From the NCBI GenBank assembly GCA_963556695.1, contig CAUWAG010000020.1, positions 4,464,001 through 4,528,000 on the forward strand: 64,000 bases of DNA, read 5' to 3'. Both the position numbers and the translations under genes were made by a program. Under the pieces are notes generated by a model. That model had not been told where the DNA came from and did not search any database. It was given only the letters and a program-made list of their open reading frames with translations. The stretch comes from Anthostomella pinea (taxonomy: Eukaryota > Ascomycota > Sordariomycetes > Xylariales > Xylariaceae). This document shows, one piece after another, positions 31,434 to 40,362 of the stretch (the first letter of the stretch is position 1; the number at the start of each line of letters is the position of its first letter).

Positions 31434-31448
31434 ATCCTGGCAGCCTGG
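31434..31448 (+). repeat. SINE target-site duplication, right
   Basis: Identical 15-mer to 30860-30874, directly after the (CAAT)n tail. Confidence 0.92.
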
Positions 31449-31993
31449 ACACTTGTACTATTCTTAAAAACCTTGTCGGTTCTGAGGATTACGGACCGCA
31501 GTGGAACCCCTGATCCTGATTCCTAATCCTGCCCGAGATCTCCACCCCGATCGACACAGTACTATAATAAGTTTCGATTCCTGGGGCCCACCGTCTCTTT
31601 TAGCAGCCGTATCCAGCCCTACGGTGGCCGTAGGAACGCGGAGACTCCGATACAGTGTGCATCGTGAGCATGTGATTGCTTCAGAGAGCTATGTTGTCCT
31701 CAGTCCCAACTCACGACGGTCCTTGCCGGTACTGCATCAAGTTTGTTTGCATACCTAACTCCAATCCAGAGGCGTTTGGGTACCGGACACAGCCAGTTCC
31801 CACGGGAAAGCTCTTCAGTGCTCAAAGTGGTGCTATTAAGGTAAGGTATTTTCTATGTCAAAGGGTTCCCGACTCGAACCAGTGTCCAAACCGCGCCTAT
31901 ACAGTAGGGGGCTGCCACGCTGCCTATTAGACTACCACTCCTTCCTTCCTTCCTCGAAGTTTCGCGCAACCCGGTCTGCGGTCGGTCTCTCAC
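31449..31993. other. Intergenic with possible decayed tRNA-like sequence
   Basis: No gene was recognised. At about 31855-31945 on the minus strand, an A-box-like TAGTCTAATAGG and a B-box-like GGTTCGAGTC have tRNA-like spacing, but the stems pair poorly. Confidence 0.3.
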
Positions 31994-32196
31994 TCATCCA
32001 TTAGCATCCAACGCCTCCTCAGAATTCGACGCTTCATCACAGTCCGGCCCCTCGTCCTTTCTACGCTTTTTCTTCTTCTCGCACACAACCTCCCAGTTGG
32101 TCCACCCCGGGTTCCACTCCGTGCACTAGCTGTCCGTCAACGCGCCGTTGTCCCCGTTGTCTTTTATGAACACGGCCTTGCAGCCGTGGTTCCTAA
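31994..32196 (-). pseudogene. Fragment of paralogous small secreted protein
   Basis: The minus-strand frame reads HGCKAVFIKDNGDNG, a TAG near 32128, then CTEWNPGWTNWEVVCEKKKK and a short tail to a TGA at 31994-31996. This matches the end of the protein at 29826-30185 (GGCQLYLSD..., CTDWDPNWVIWKAVCP), keeping the Cys and Trp pattern but with a longer lysine-rich C-terminus. The 5' part, including the signal peptide, is missing and a TGA lies just upstream. The internal TAG fits a C-to-T change from CAG. Confidence 0.65.
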
Positions 32197-32297
32197 CTCA
32201 GAAAGGTAGGGACTCTGCCCCGATAGATGGGCTCATATATAAAGCCTCTATGACAGCCACATAACCAAGTTAAAAAAGGTGTTCCCAGTGTCACTTT

Positions 32298-34084
32298 CTA
32301 CACCCCCTTTCCAGCAGCAGCAAGCTTCGCGATCTCGCGCGCTACCAGATACTGCCCGGGGCCTCTCTTGGCCACCTCACCCAGCTTCTTCGCTTTGTCA
32401 CGCATCTGGGCGCTTTCCGCGACCTTGCGAAAGGCGTCTCGAAGGCAGTCGGGCGTCCAGTAAGGGCTCGTCTCCCGACAGCCCCAGACGCCGACATTGA
32501 TGTCCTCGACCATCTGGGCAAAGTCGTAGTGATCGGCCCACCATGGGAGGACTACGTGGGGCACTCCGGCGCTGTTGGACGTGTGCTCATTAGTAAGCTG
32601 GTCTTCGGCTCGGTTCTGACCATTGTGTGGGAGTCGACGCGGGGAGACAGGGGACAATGGGGAGATGATAAGAAAATGGGGGTTTGGGGGGGGGGTATCG
32701 TCTCCAAGGGACATATTTACCTGATAGCCTCGTGATAACAGCACGAACCGCCGTGGTGGACCGAAGCGACAATATGTCCCATCTCCAACAAGGCCGTGGG
32801 ATCGGTCGCCAGCCAATTTTCCATCCTCACACGGCCGCTGGCGATGAAAGGGCGCAGCGCCACGGCGAAATCGTCGCTGTAGTCATCACTTAGATCCTTC
32901 CGAAACTTCCACAGCACCTGGAAGCTAGTCCCGTCGGGGAAGCCAACGAGGGCCTGAGCCATAGCGGCTGCATGAGGCTCGTCGTAGACATACGCGCTGC
33001 CAAGATTGATCATCACGTTGGGTGCTTGCGCAAGCCAGGCAGTTAATTCCGGGTCTTGCTCCGCGGCTGGAGCAAGCGATATGGACATGGGACCCGTGGC
33101 CGTCACGTTCTGCGGGATCACGGCCAGCGGGCGAGCGGCCCCCTCTAAGTTCTGCGCGAACCAGGGGGCATGGGGAGAGTAACTTTCAACCATGGTGGCT
33201 TGCTTGGTGAGGCCCTTCGACTTAAGGAAATCCTGCTTGGCCTTGGCATCCGGCACGGTCAACATGGCGTAGGCTAAGCGCATGTTCAGGTAGATGTTCT
33301 CCGGTATCTTGCTCCATGGAACTGGATAGGGGAAGCCAGACCCCATCCTGTGAGAGGTCAGCTCCGCTTCCATGTTGCCGCATTGGAAAGTGTCTGCGAG
33401 CTAGATGAAGGGTAGTACTGACGCCGGATATTTCCACCAGGCGCTGCCCCATGGCTGCACTGAGGCGAACATATCAATCAAGGGGTTGGGCGAGGTGATC
33501 GAATGAAGTCGGTTTCGTTGCTAGACCGCGTCGACGGCCGGGAGGAAGAACGAACCCAACACAACGATGGCGGGATCTACTTCGTCAATGGTGCGGACAA
33601 TACTGTCGTACATGGTGAAATGCTACTCTCCGGTTATGTGCGAAGAAAGGAGCTGTGCCAGGGCACACATTGCCTCAATGCCTTCTCGGCCAGGGGGAAA
33701 AATCATAGTCGCCATCGGTCTTGTCTTGCCGGGACTGATGTCCGCCAACGACTGCCCGGGGATCTCGTGGAACACGATCTCCCGTGCGGCCGCTGTCTTT
33801 GTCCGGGCGTCAGAGGAGATGCGCTCAAGCCGGGGAGCGACGTCTGCGAAAGAGGCATAGTGGATATGGATCTGGGGGTGGTGCTCCAACAACGCGTGCG
33901 CCGTCGACGTCAGGACGTTCGACATACCGTTTTCGGACTGCGTGACGAACAGGACTGTGTTGTTGCGACCGATGACTCGAGGTAGCTGAGGAGTCAGGGG
34001 CCTTGTTCGCTGGGAAAGAAAAAGTGCCAGTCCGGCGACAAGGACTGTAGCAAGCGCTGCGATTTGTCTTGCCATGGTCACCAT
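32298..34084 (-). pseudogene. GT1-family UDP-glycosyltransferase, two in-frame TAG stops
   Basis: Exons inferred on the minus strand: 34084-33423, 33347-32721 and 32571-32298, with introns of 75 and 149 nt. The frame covers about 520 residues, the usual size of fungal GT1 enzymes. An N-terminal membrane segment (IAALATVLVAGLALFL) precedes a Rossmann start (NTVLFVTQSENGMSNVL). The sugar-nucleotide site reads MENWLATDPTALLEMGH, VASVHHGGSCCYHEA and GVPHVVLPWWADHYDFA. TAG codons at 33623 and 33521 interrupt exon 1, both explainable by CAG-to-TAG. Otherwise it is intact, so inactivation is probably recent. The acceptor substrate is unknown. Confidence 0.75.
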
Positions 34085-35025
34085 GATCAGTCAGGTAGGC
34101 TTCTAACTGGGCGTATCTACTCAATTCTGCTATCAATGGAGTTTCCATTATGAACAGACGAGAAAGTTCTGAATTTTTTACCAGAACAAGGTAATTTGAA
34201 CCGGAGCGAGAACATGGCTCCCATCAGCGTGGTAAATTGCATGTGGTGTTGGTCCAACCGTGCCACAATACCCATCGCGCAGGTGGGGACGTAAGGGAGG
34301 ACTCTGCCATCCGTACTCGACTCCTCGCCGTCCAACAGTCCAACAGACAAACACCTGAACGGTAATCACAGTGCTTGGACAAGGGTAGCTGCAGAGCCCG
34401 CCAACCCCTGAAGAGTTGAGAACGTTGGGACCAGGATGTACTTGGTTTTCTGGCATCCGGGCACCCGCACCCCGGGACCCCGGGACCCGAGCAATGTGGA
34501 TGAGCATTGATGATTGAGCATCATAAGCATCCATGGTCCGGAAATAGAACATAGCCGCATCAAGAAAGAACCGCTCGCGATAGGTAATCGGCGCGTGGTG
34601 AAGTTTGTAGGGTGTCTAATGAGAATAACTATGAGTCAGAATACAACCGCGTCAAGGAGAAACCGCACAGATAGTTGGCTATTTGGCCTTTTCAGCTGGC
34701 CTTGACCTCAAGTCTGGGACCTCGTGCCTTGATCTACCGCCCAGCTCACTTCTGCAGTGGGGACTTAAGAACATATACCAGAGCCCTGGATGGATTATCT
34801 TGTACGGTCACCGGGGAGGAGCTTGTCAAGACTGCTCGGATGAATGCGATGATTGGATGGAGATAGACACTTGAGCCTTGGGAGAGCGCAGGCCAGCAGC
34901 AACTTAATGGAACGAATGTTGATGTAGACGACTGGACTCGGACTAACACAATGCAACGAGACTTGCCGCTGTGTCCCCTGCGCAGCGTAGATAGACCGAA
35001 CTCTAGCTCCAAGTAATACACCTTA
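34085..35025. other. Intergenic between GT pseudogene and pogo element 2
   Basis: No gene was recognised. It contains a C/G-rich ACCCCGGG repeat near 34470. The last bases adjoin the TA target at 35026-35027. Confidence 0.4.
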
Positions 35026-35027
35026 TA

Positions 35028-35080
35028 ACGGCGGGGGCATAGATGTGGGACAGCCCTAGATGTGGGACAGTTTTCACACC
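35028..35080 (+). repeat. Left terminal inverted repeat, pogo element 2
   Basis: About 53 bp with two tandem copies of TAGATGTGGGACAG separated by CCC. Matches 37401-37453 inverted with one visible difference (C/T). Confidence 0.88.
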
Positions 35081-35363
35081 CAACATCACAATGTTCACTT
35101 ACACATATCTCTACCGGCAATGAAGCCCTAGATATCGTAAATACTGCATTAAAATCGTCTTTTCTTGTTGTTTTCAGCAGTGCTGGTTTCATCAGGTTTA
35201 CCAATGCGGGATGGGCCGCTGTGGGGGTCGGAAGTTAGCACTCCCGGCCCTAATCTGAGGGATAATGGGACCCATGCCCCCTATCCCCTTCACTGTAGCA
35301 GAAATTCTGTTGTTCTTTTTTTTCTTTTTTTTCTGTCAGTATCATAGGCTTCAGTACATTGAA

Positions 35364-37298
35364 ATGCCTCCTTCGTACACTCCAGAAGACCTCGCAGAGG
35401 CAATTGCTGCTGTGAACGATGGCATATCCCTCTGCAAGGCGCATCAGCGCTGGGGAGTACCGAAATCAATTCTCCCGCCGAAGGTAGACGGCACCACGAT
35501 GCGCCCAACGCTGACTAGCCGTGAGGGGGCTCTTAGGAGCCAAAAGTTAAGCCCTGTGCAAGAAACTCGGGTTGTATCATGGATCCTCTATCAAGAGGAG
35601 GCTGGCCACGCGCCAACTCACGGCAATGTGAGGTACATCATCCGGAAGATCCTACAATCTGAGGGCAGGGCAGATCATTTAGGGGGCAAATACATGCGAA
35701 ATTTCATCTGTAGGCACCCAGAGATAAAGACCAAGATGGGCAGAAAACTGGACTACAAGCATATCAACGCCGCCATGCCCGAGAACATCAATGGCTTCCA
35801 TGATCTCTATAAGGAGTTCGCCTTTATCAAACCCGCGAACCAGGCAAATGTCGATAAGTACGGCATTATACAGGGCTGGCAGTACGTAAATGCCCAATCC
35901 AAGTGCTTTTTGGACGGCTGACCGGGCCGATAATAGGTCTGATGGCCTTGTAATAGGTAGTTCTGGCTCAAAAGGGGCCAACGTCAAGTCTAACGACGAC
36001 CGCACGAGGACTACAGTGGTCAAATCGATCACTATTACTGGAAAGAAGCTCCGGCCGCTTATTATTTTTAAGGCAAAGTCGATACAGACTCAGTGGTTTA
36101 AAGAGCAGCTTATTATTAAGCATCCCGCGATGGCAGAGTGGATAGTGACGTACTCCATTAACGGCTGGTCCTCAAACGAGATCGCGTTAAAGTGGCTTGA
36201 AAAGGCGAGTAAATAACGAGTATTACTCATTAACTATGTGCTAATAAGCCTCAGGTATATCTCCCTGATACAGCTCCTAAAGATCCCGATGATTCTCGCC
36301 TTCTAATATTAGATGGCCATGGCAGCCATTGCTCAGATGAGTTTATATATCTTTGCTACATTAATAACGTATATATGTGCTTTTTTCCAGCTCACATGGT
36401 AAGTTAGATGATCAGTTAGTAGTTATTTTGCTAATAGGGATAGTCTCATGTCTTCCAGCCGCTGGATTTGACAGTATTCTCTGTTATTAAAGCCGCCTAC
36501 CACCGCTTAATCAATCAGCTTGGCCAGCTCAACGATTCGGCCCTTATTGGCAAGATTAAGTTCCTCAGTTGCCTAGCGAAAGCTCGCGATGAAGCTATGC
36601 CGGCTATCGTGCGTTCGGGGTGGCGTACTGCTGGGCTTTGGCCTGTAAATCGACGAAAAACGTTGACAAACGAGCATGTGGTGAAGGCGGCGGAGATCCA
36701 AGCAGCAGCAGCTGCTATAATGGACCCCGAGACCACCCACGAGGCCCTAGAAGCCCCTAAATCAGGGCAGGACATAGCCCTGATACTATCACCAGTTGCT
36801 GAGACCCCTGAGCAGCGAGCAGCAGTACGCTCGGTTGCAAAGTCGTACAATGAGATGGTGGTTGAGCTAGCCCTCGCAAAAGAGCTATTGGAGGCAAAAG
36901 ACGCCAAAATGGAGCGTCTACAGCCAAAAAAGCGCCGTAAAGCACCTCAAGAAGAGCCTAATCAACGGCTATGGAGAGTTGGGGACGTTATTCAGGAGCA
37001 GATCGAGCAAACAGAGGCTGCGCGAGTCTTGATCGAGCAGCGGGCTGAGAGACGACAAATTGTGGCCGAATTGCAGAACCTGTACACGAATAAATCAAAG
37101 AGACCACTCTCTAATGACTCTCTCTCGCCTGAATCATCAGATTCAGAAGAATTTGAGCCCTTAGAGGGTGTTGAGGATGAAGGGGTTGTTGTTGATGAAG
37201 GGGACGAAAGCGAGGATGAGGAGGATGAGGAGCCCATTGTGGTTCGATCTTCGCGCCGCGCAATCCGCCAGCCTGCACGGTACCGCGACGAAAATTAG
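35364..37298 (+). pseudogene. Pogo-family DDE transposase with introns and a frameshift
   Basis: Starts MPPSYTPEDLAEAIAAVNDG (psq-type DNA-binding region), then a CENP-B-like part (LGGKYMRNFICRHPEIKTK). Catalytic positions: NVDKYGI, LILDGHGSHC and PLDLTVFS. All three aspartates remain, but the residue after the first is K where E is usual. The frame shifts between about 35880 and 35930. Two introns are inferred: 36205-36254, with an unusual GC donor (GCGAGT), and 36399-36458 (GTAAGT, branch GCTAAT). The last exon (36459-37298) has a basic, coiled-coil-like stretch and a long acidic tail (EDEEDEEPIV). It is probably inactive because of the frameshift. Confidence 0.75.
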
Positions 37299-37400
37299 TA
37301 TTGCTGAAAACTCCAAGAAAAGGCGATTCTTTTGCTGTTTTTATATTATCTAGAGCCTCAATCCAGATGGAGTTATGTGTGGGTGCAAGTGTGGTCTTTT

Positions 37401-37453
37401 GGTGTGAAAACTGTCCCACATCTAGGGCTGTCCCACATCTATACCCCCGCCGT
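37401..37453 (-). repeat. Right terminal inverted repeat, pogo element 2
   Basis: Inverted match of 35028-35080, with the same duplicated motif and the TA target directly after. Confidence 0.88.
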
Positions 37454-37455
37454 TA

Positions 37456-37904
37456 TGCAGCAAGCCAGGCAGTGGGCTAAGCCTCCTTTGAGGGAGGCTG
37501 AAGCTCTGAGCACACAACTTGGAGGGTGGGTGCTTTATATCAGGGACCTGCCGATTAGTCAGCGACACGACTCTCTTCAACCATCCGAACAGTCGAGTCG
37601 ACTGTCCTGATCGTCAGTGGCCAGCAACTCTTGGCCGTTGGACTCAAACAACCTTCAGTGTGACTACTCGTCAGAGCTCTGGTCGCCAGTTGACAGCATT
37701 CTACGGTCGTTCCACCCTGTAGGTCAGGGACATCTACCTATTCGGCCCCGTAGCCCATAACAGATGCAAGTTTAAACCACATAGATCTAACCCTTGCTTG
37801 CCTGGCCCCTGAATGACAATGCGCACCGAATTCACACGCAGTCGACTGGTCGTACAGTTGCTTCGTCCGCTGCGAAAGAGGTGGAACAGTGCAGGCGTTA
37901 CTCA
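37456..37904. other. Intergenic downstream of HAD gene
   Basis: No gene was recognised. The right part is 3' region of the minus-strand HAD gene. Confidence 0.4.
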
Positions 37905-38789
37905 TCAACCCAGTTCGAACTCGACATGCGCCATAACCTCCTCGAAGTCCGACGCCCACGAGAGCCCAGCACCCTGATCCGCATCTCGCACGCGCGGCAC
38001 GCTCTTTCCTATCCTCCTCAACGTCCGCAGCAGCGTCGTGTCGTCCCTATCCGCAACAACAATCCCGCGCGTCGCAGCAAGCAAGCACTCCAGATCCGTC
38101 GTCGAGTCCCCAAGGTAAAACGACCTGCTGCCGTCCCGCACCAACCCGTCCCTCTCCAGCACCGCCGTCATGACATCCAGCTTATCGCAAGAATTCGTCA
38201 GATTCCTGTGCTGCTCCCGTCCCTCCGCATTCAGCACCTCCGGCCCCGCCACCGACCCGTCCTCCTCGCGCACATCATTCGCAATGACGCTCAGCCCGTC
38301 CACTCCTCCACACGCGCCCTCGATGAACGCGCTGGACCAGTTGACCGAGACGACGTAGACCCGCCACCCTTGCTCCACGCGCCTGCGGACGAAGTCCGCG
38401 AACCCGGGCCGGATCACCACGGTGCCCTCCCTCACGAGCGCGCGCCCGGCTTCGCGGAATGCGGCGGGCGTGATGCCTTGGAAGAGGGCGCAGCTCTTGA
38501 TGCGGGCGAGCGACCTCGTCTCTACGGCCTTGAGGTCCCGCAGGAACGCGACTTTCTCGTGCAGCTCGCGACGCGCGGCTTCGGCCGGGCGGTAGCATGC
38601 GACTTGCGCCTTGTGGTCGTCGATGTAGGCCTTGACGACGGCGTCCCACTGCGGCTTTAGGTCCGCGCCGACGCCGGCTTCGGGCTGCAGCTGCTGCCGA
38701 GAATTTTGAAAGCGCAGTGCGAAGTTGGCGAGCTCGCTGATGGTGTCTTGGGCTGTTATGGTGCCATCGAAGTCGAGGAAAATGCTCAT
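37905..38789 (-). CDS. HAD-superfamily phosphatase, PSPase/MtnX-like
   Basis: A 294-residue intronless protein. HAD motifs in order: motif I FLDFDGTITAQD at residues 4-15, with nucleophile and acid/base aspartates; motif II near YVVSVNWSS, about residue 147; the motif III lysine in CDKLDV; motif IV YLGDSTTDLECL, about residue 222. A helical cap lies between motifs I and II. This layout is that of phosphoserine-phosphatase-like (subfamily IB) enzymes, including the methionine-salvage MtnX type. Cytosolic, as no signal or TM is seen. The substrate cannot be deduced. The opposite strand also shows a long open frame because of high GC content, which I regard as spurious. Confidence 0.85.
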   Translation of the reverse strand: MSIFLDFDGTITAQDTISELANFALRFQNSRQQLQPEAGVGADLKPQWDAVVKAYIDDHKAQVACYRPAEAARRELHEKVAFLRDLKAVETRSLARIKSCALFQGITPAAFREAGRALVREGTVVIRPGFADFVRRRVEQGWRVYVVSVNWSSAFIEGACGGVDGLSVIANDVREEDGSVAGPEVLNAEGREQHRNLTNSCDKLDVMTAVLERDGLVRDGSRSFYLGDSTTDLECLLAATRGIVVADRDDTTLLRTLRRIGKSVPRVRDADQGAGLSWASDFEEVMAHVEFELG

Positions 38790-40362
38790 GTTGGTGAGGT
38801 CTGGAAGTACAAGTATGTGGAAGGGTGTTGAGATGAAGTTATTGGGTGAGTTGAGGTGAGATTTGACGTTGGAAGCAAATGTGGGGACTTCGGTCTCTCC
38901 TAGTTTCTTTGACCCGTTGAGTTAAAAGATGCTCTAAGGTCAGGCCGCACATAGTAGACTCTACAGAAAACTCACAATACCCCTTTATGGAACAGCCAAG
39001 ACTATTTTATTTGTGGTCCCGTAGTATGTATGCCATAATTGTAAGGCCGCTTGAGGCTGCTCTGGCTCGACTCGTGGAGCATAGCATGTGCTGTTGTCCC
39101 ATCCGGCTACCCTGTGGCATAACTCCAGTCATAGCACGCCCAGAGCGCTGGCTTAGATTCCAGCGGCCGGAGATGCCAACCTTTATGGGCATATCCGCTG
39201 TGCTGTGCATATAACTGCATCCGGCGCCTGAGGGGCAGAGGCGGGACTGGTAAACGACTTACCCCTTATGGGGACTCTATATTCGTCTCAACAACGTGGA
39301 ATCACCCCCTGGCCTTGGTCTGATGCAGTTCTGCAGCATATCCCATTAGTTCCTTCATCTCCTAGCCAACAAGCTGCAAATGTGCCTCGTCTTCCAAATC
39401 AGCCAGAGAACGAATCAAGCAAAAAAATCGTGTCCGTATGATTAACGAAGGAACTACACCTAATCCCATGCCCGACTCCTAACCTATAGCCAATTCCCGC
39501 TATGGTAGGCTTCTTTGGGATTTGTCAGCTAGCTAGACATATCTAACAAAACCAAATCATAAGATGCCCCCAAACATGCTTTAAGTTATGAAATGAAAGC
39601 AAAGCAGTCCAAGTCCAGATCGAGTTCAAAGTCACAACAACCGCAATACAAGCCACCGACCCTAGCTAGAGACTCATCGTGTTCAGGCATATAAGACTAC
39701 GAAGGAGGCATTCGCTTTACTTACACGGATCATAATGATAAGAATGGCTTCATATAAACCCATTCCATTATTAGTTAGCCAAATCAAGTTAAATATAACT
39801 AGGTACACTTGGTAGAAAGCCGCCTAGGGACCCCGATACTGAGCTACGCACACGTAGACACGCTGAGCTTCATACGGGAAGGGAAAAGGGGTACGGTAGT
39901 GCGTTGAGCGAATGCGCTTTATATCTTATATCTCAAACGTTACTGAGCTGATGTGGCATGCGGCCGCGGCGACGAGTACGAGTCACGATAGAACCGAAAA
40001 AGCGACGCTACATTCATAAGGCGGGGCGAATCCCCTTTGGACCGTCCTGACTTCGGTCATACTTAAAGCTCAAAGACCGACTTCAGCAAAAGGCAAGTAT
40101 TGAGTGGATTTGGTGACTGCCAGCACGAAATGTCTAGACATCACCTCACGCGCCAGCAGGTTGGATCACCACCTTCATCTCGAAAGACCCGTCAAACTCC
40201 TGCGCCTAGCTCCGGAAACACACATAAGACCACCAACACGCGGTAGTAGCCCCTCCTCTCAGTCCAAGAAGAGGTCGGTCCCCAGACTCTGTAGAGCAGG
40301 TAAACATCATGAGAGCTATAGTACAAAGCTTAAGCTGGCTTCAAATCAAAGTACGTCGGTCA
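38790..40362. other. Intergenic between HAD gene and RAD17
   Basis: Includes the HAD promoter. The segment 38990-39480 has a repeat-like look (G/C-rich, many short inverted words) but I could not assign it. No coding pattern was recognised. Confidence 0.4.

Larger units (their letters stand above)
35028..37453 (+). mobile_element. Pogo-type DNA transposon 2, complete termini
   Basis: A 2426-bp element with TA on both sides (35026-35027, 37454-37455). Inverted termini of about 53 bp start ACGGCGGGGG and contain TAGATGTGGGACAG twice in tandem. They are nearly identical at both ends. The element holds an intron-containing transposase gene with at least one frameshift. It differs in terminus sequence and gene structure from the element at 9.3 kb. 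Confidence 0.9.

Noticed and set aside
31855..31945. Minus-strand tRNA-like sequence
   Set aside because: A and B boxes are visible, but the T-stem and anticodon stem do not pair well and no clear anticodon loop exists. Too weak to call a tRNA or SINE.
33503..33985. Plus-strand frame of 160 codons
   Set aside because: Antisense to the glycosyltransferase pseudogene. No recognisable features.
37794..38660. Long plus-strand open frame of 288 codons
   Set aside because: It is antisense to the well-supported HAD phosphatase. The sequence is arginine/proline-rich noise from GC-rich codons and has no domain.
39007..39210. Minus-strand frame of 67 codons
   Set aside because: Short, no domain, and within repeat-like sequence.
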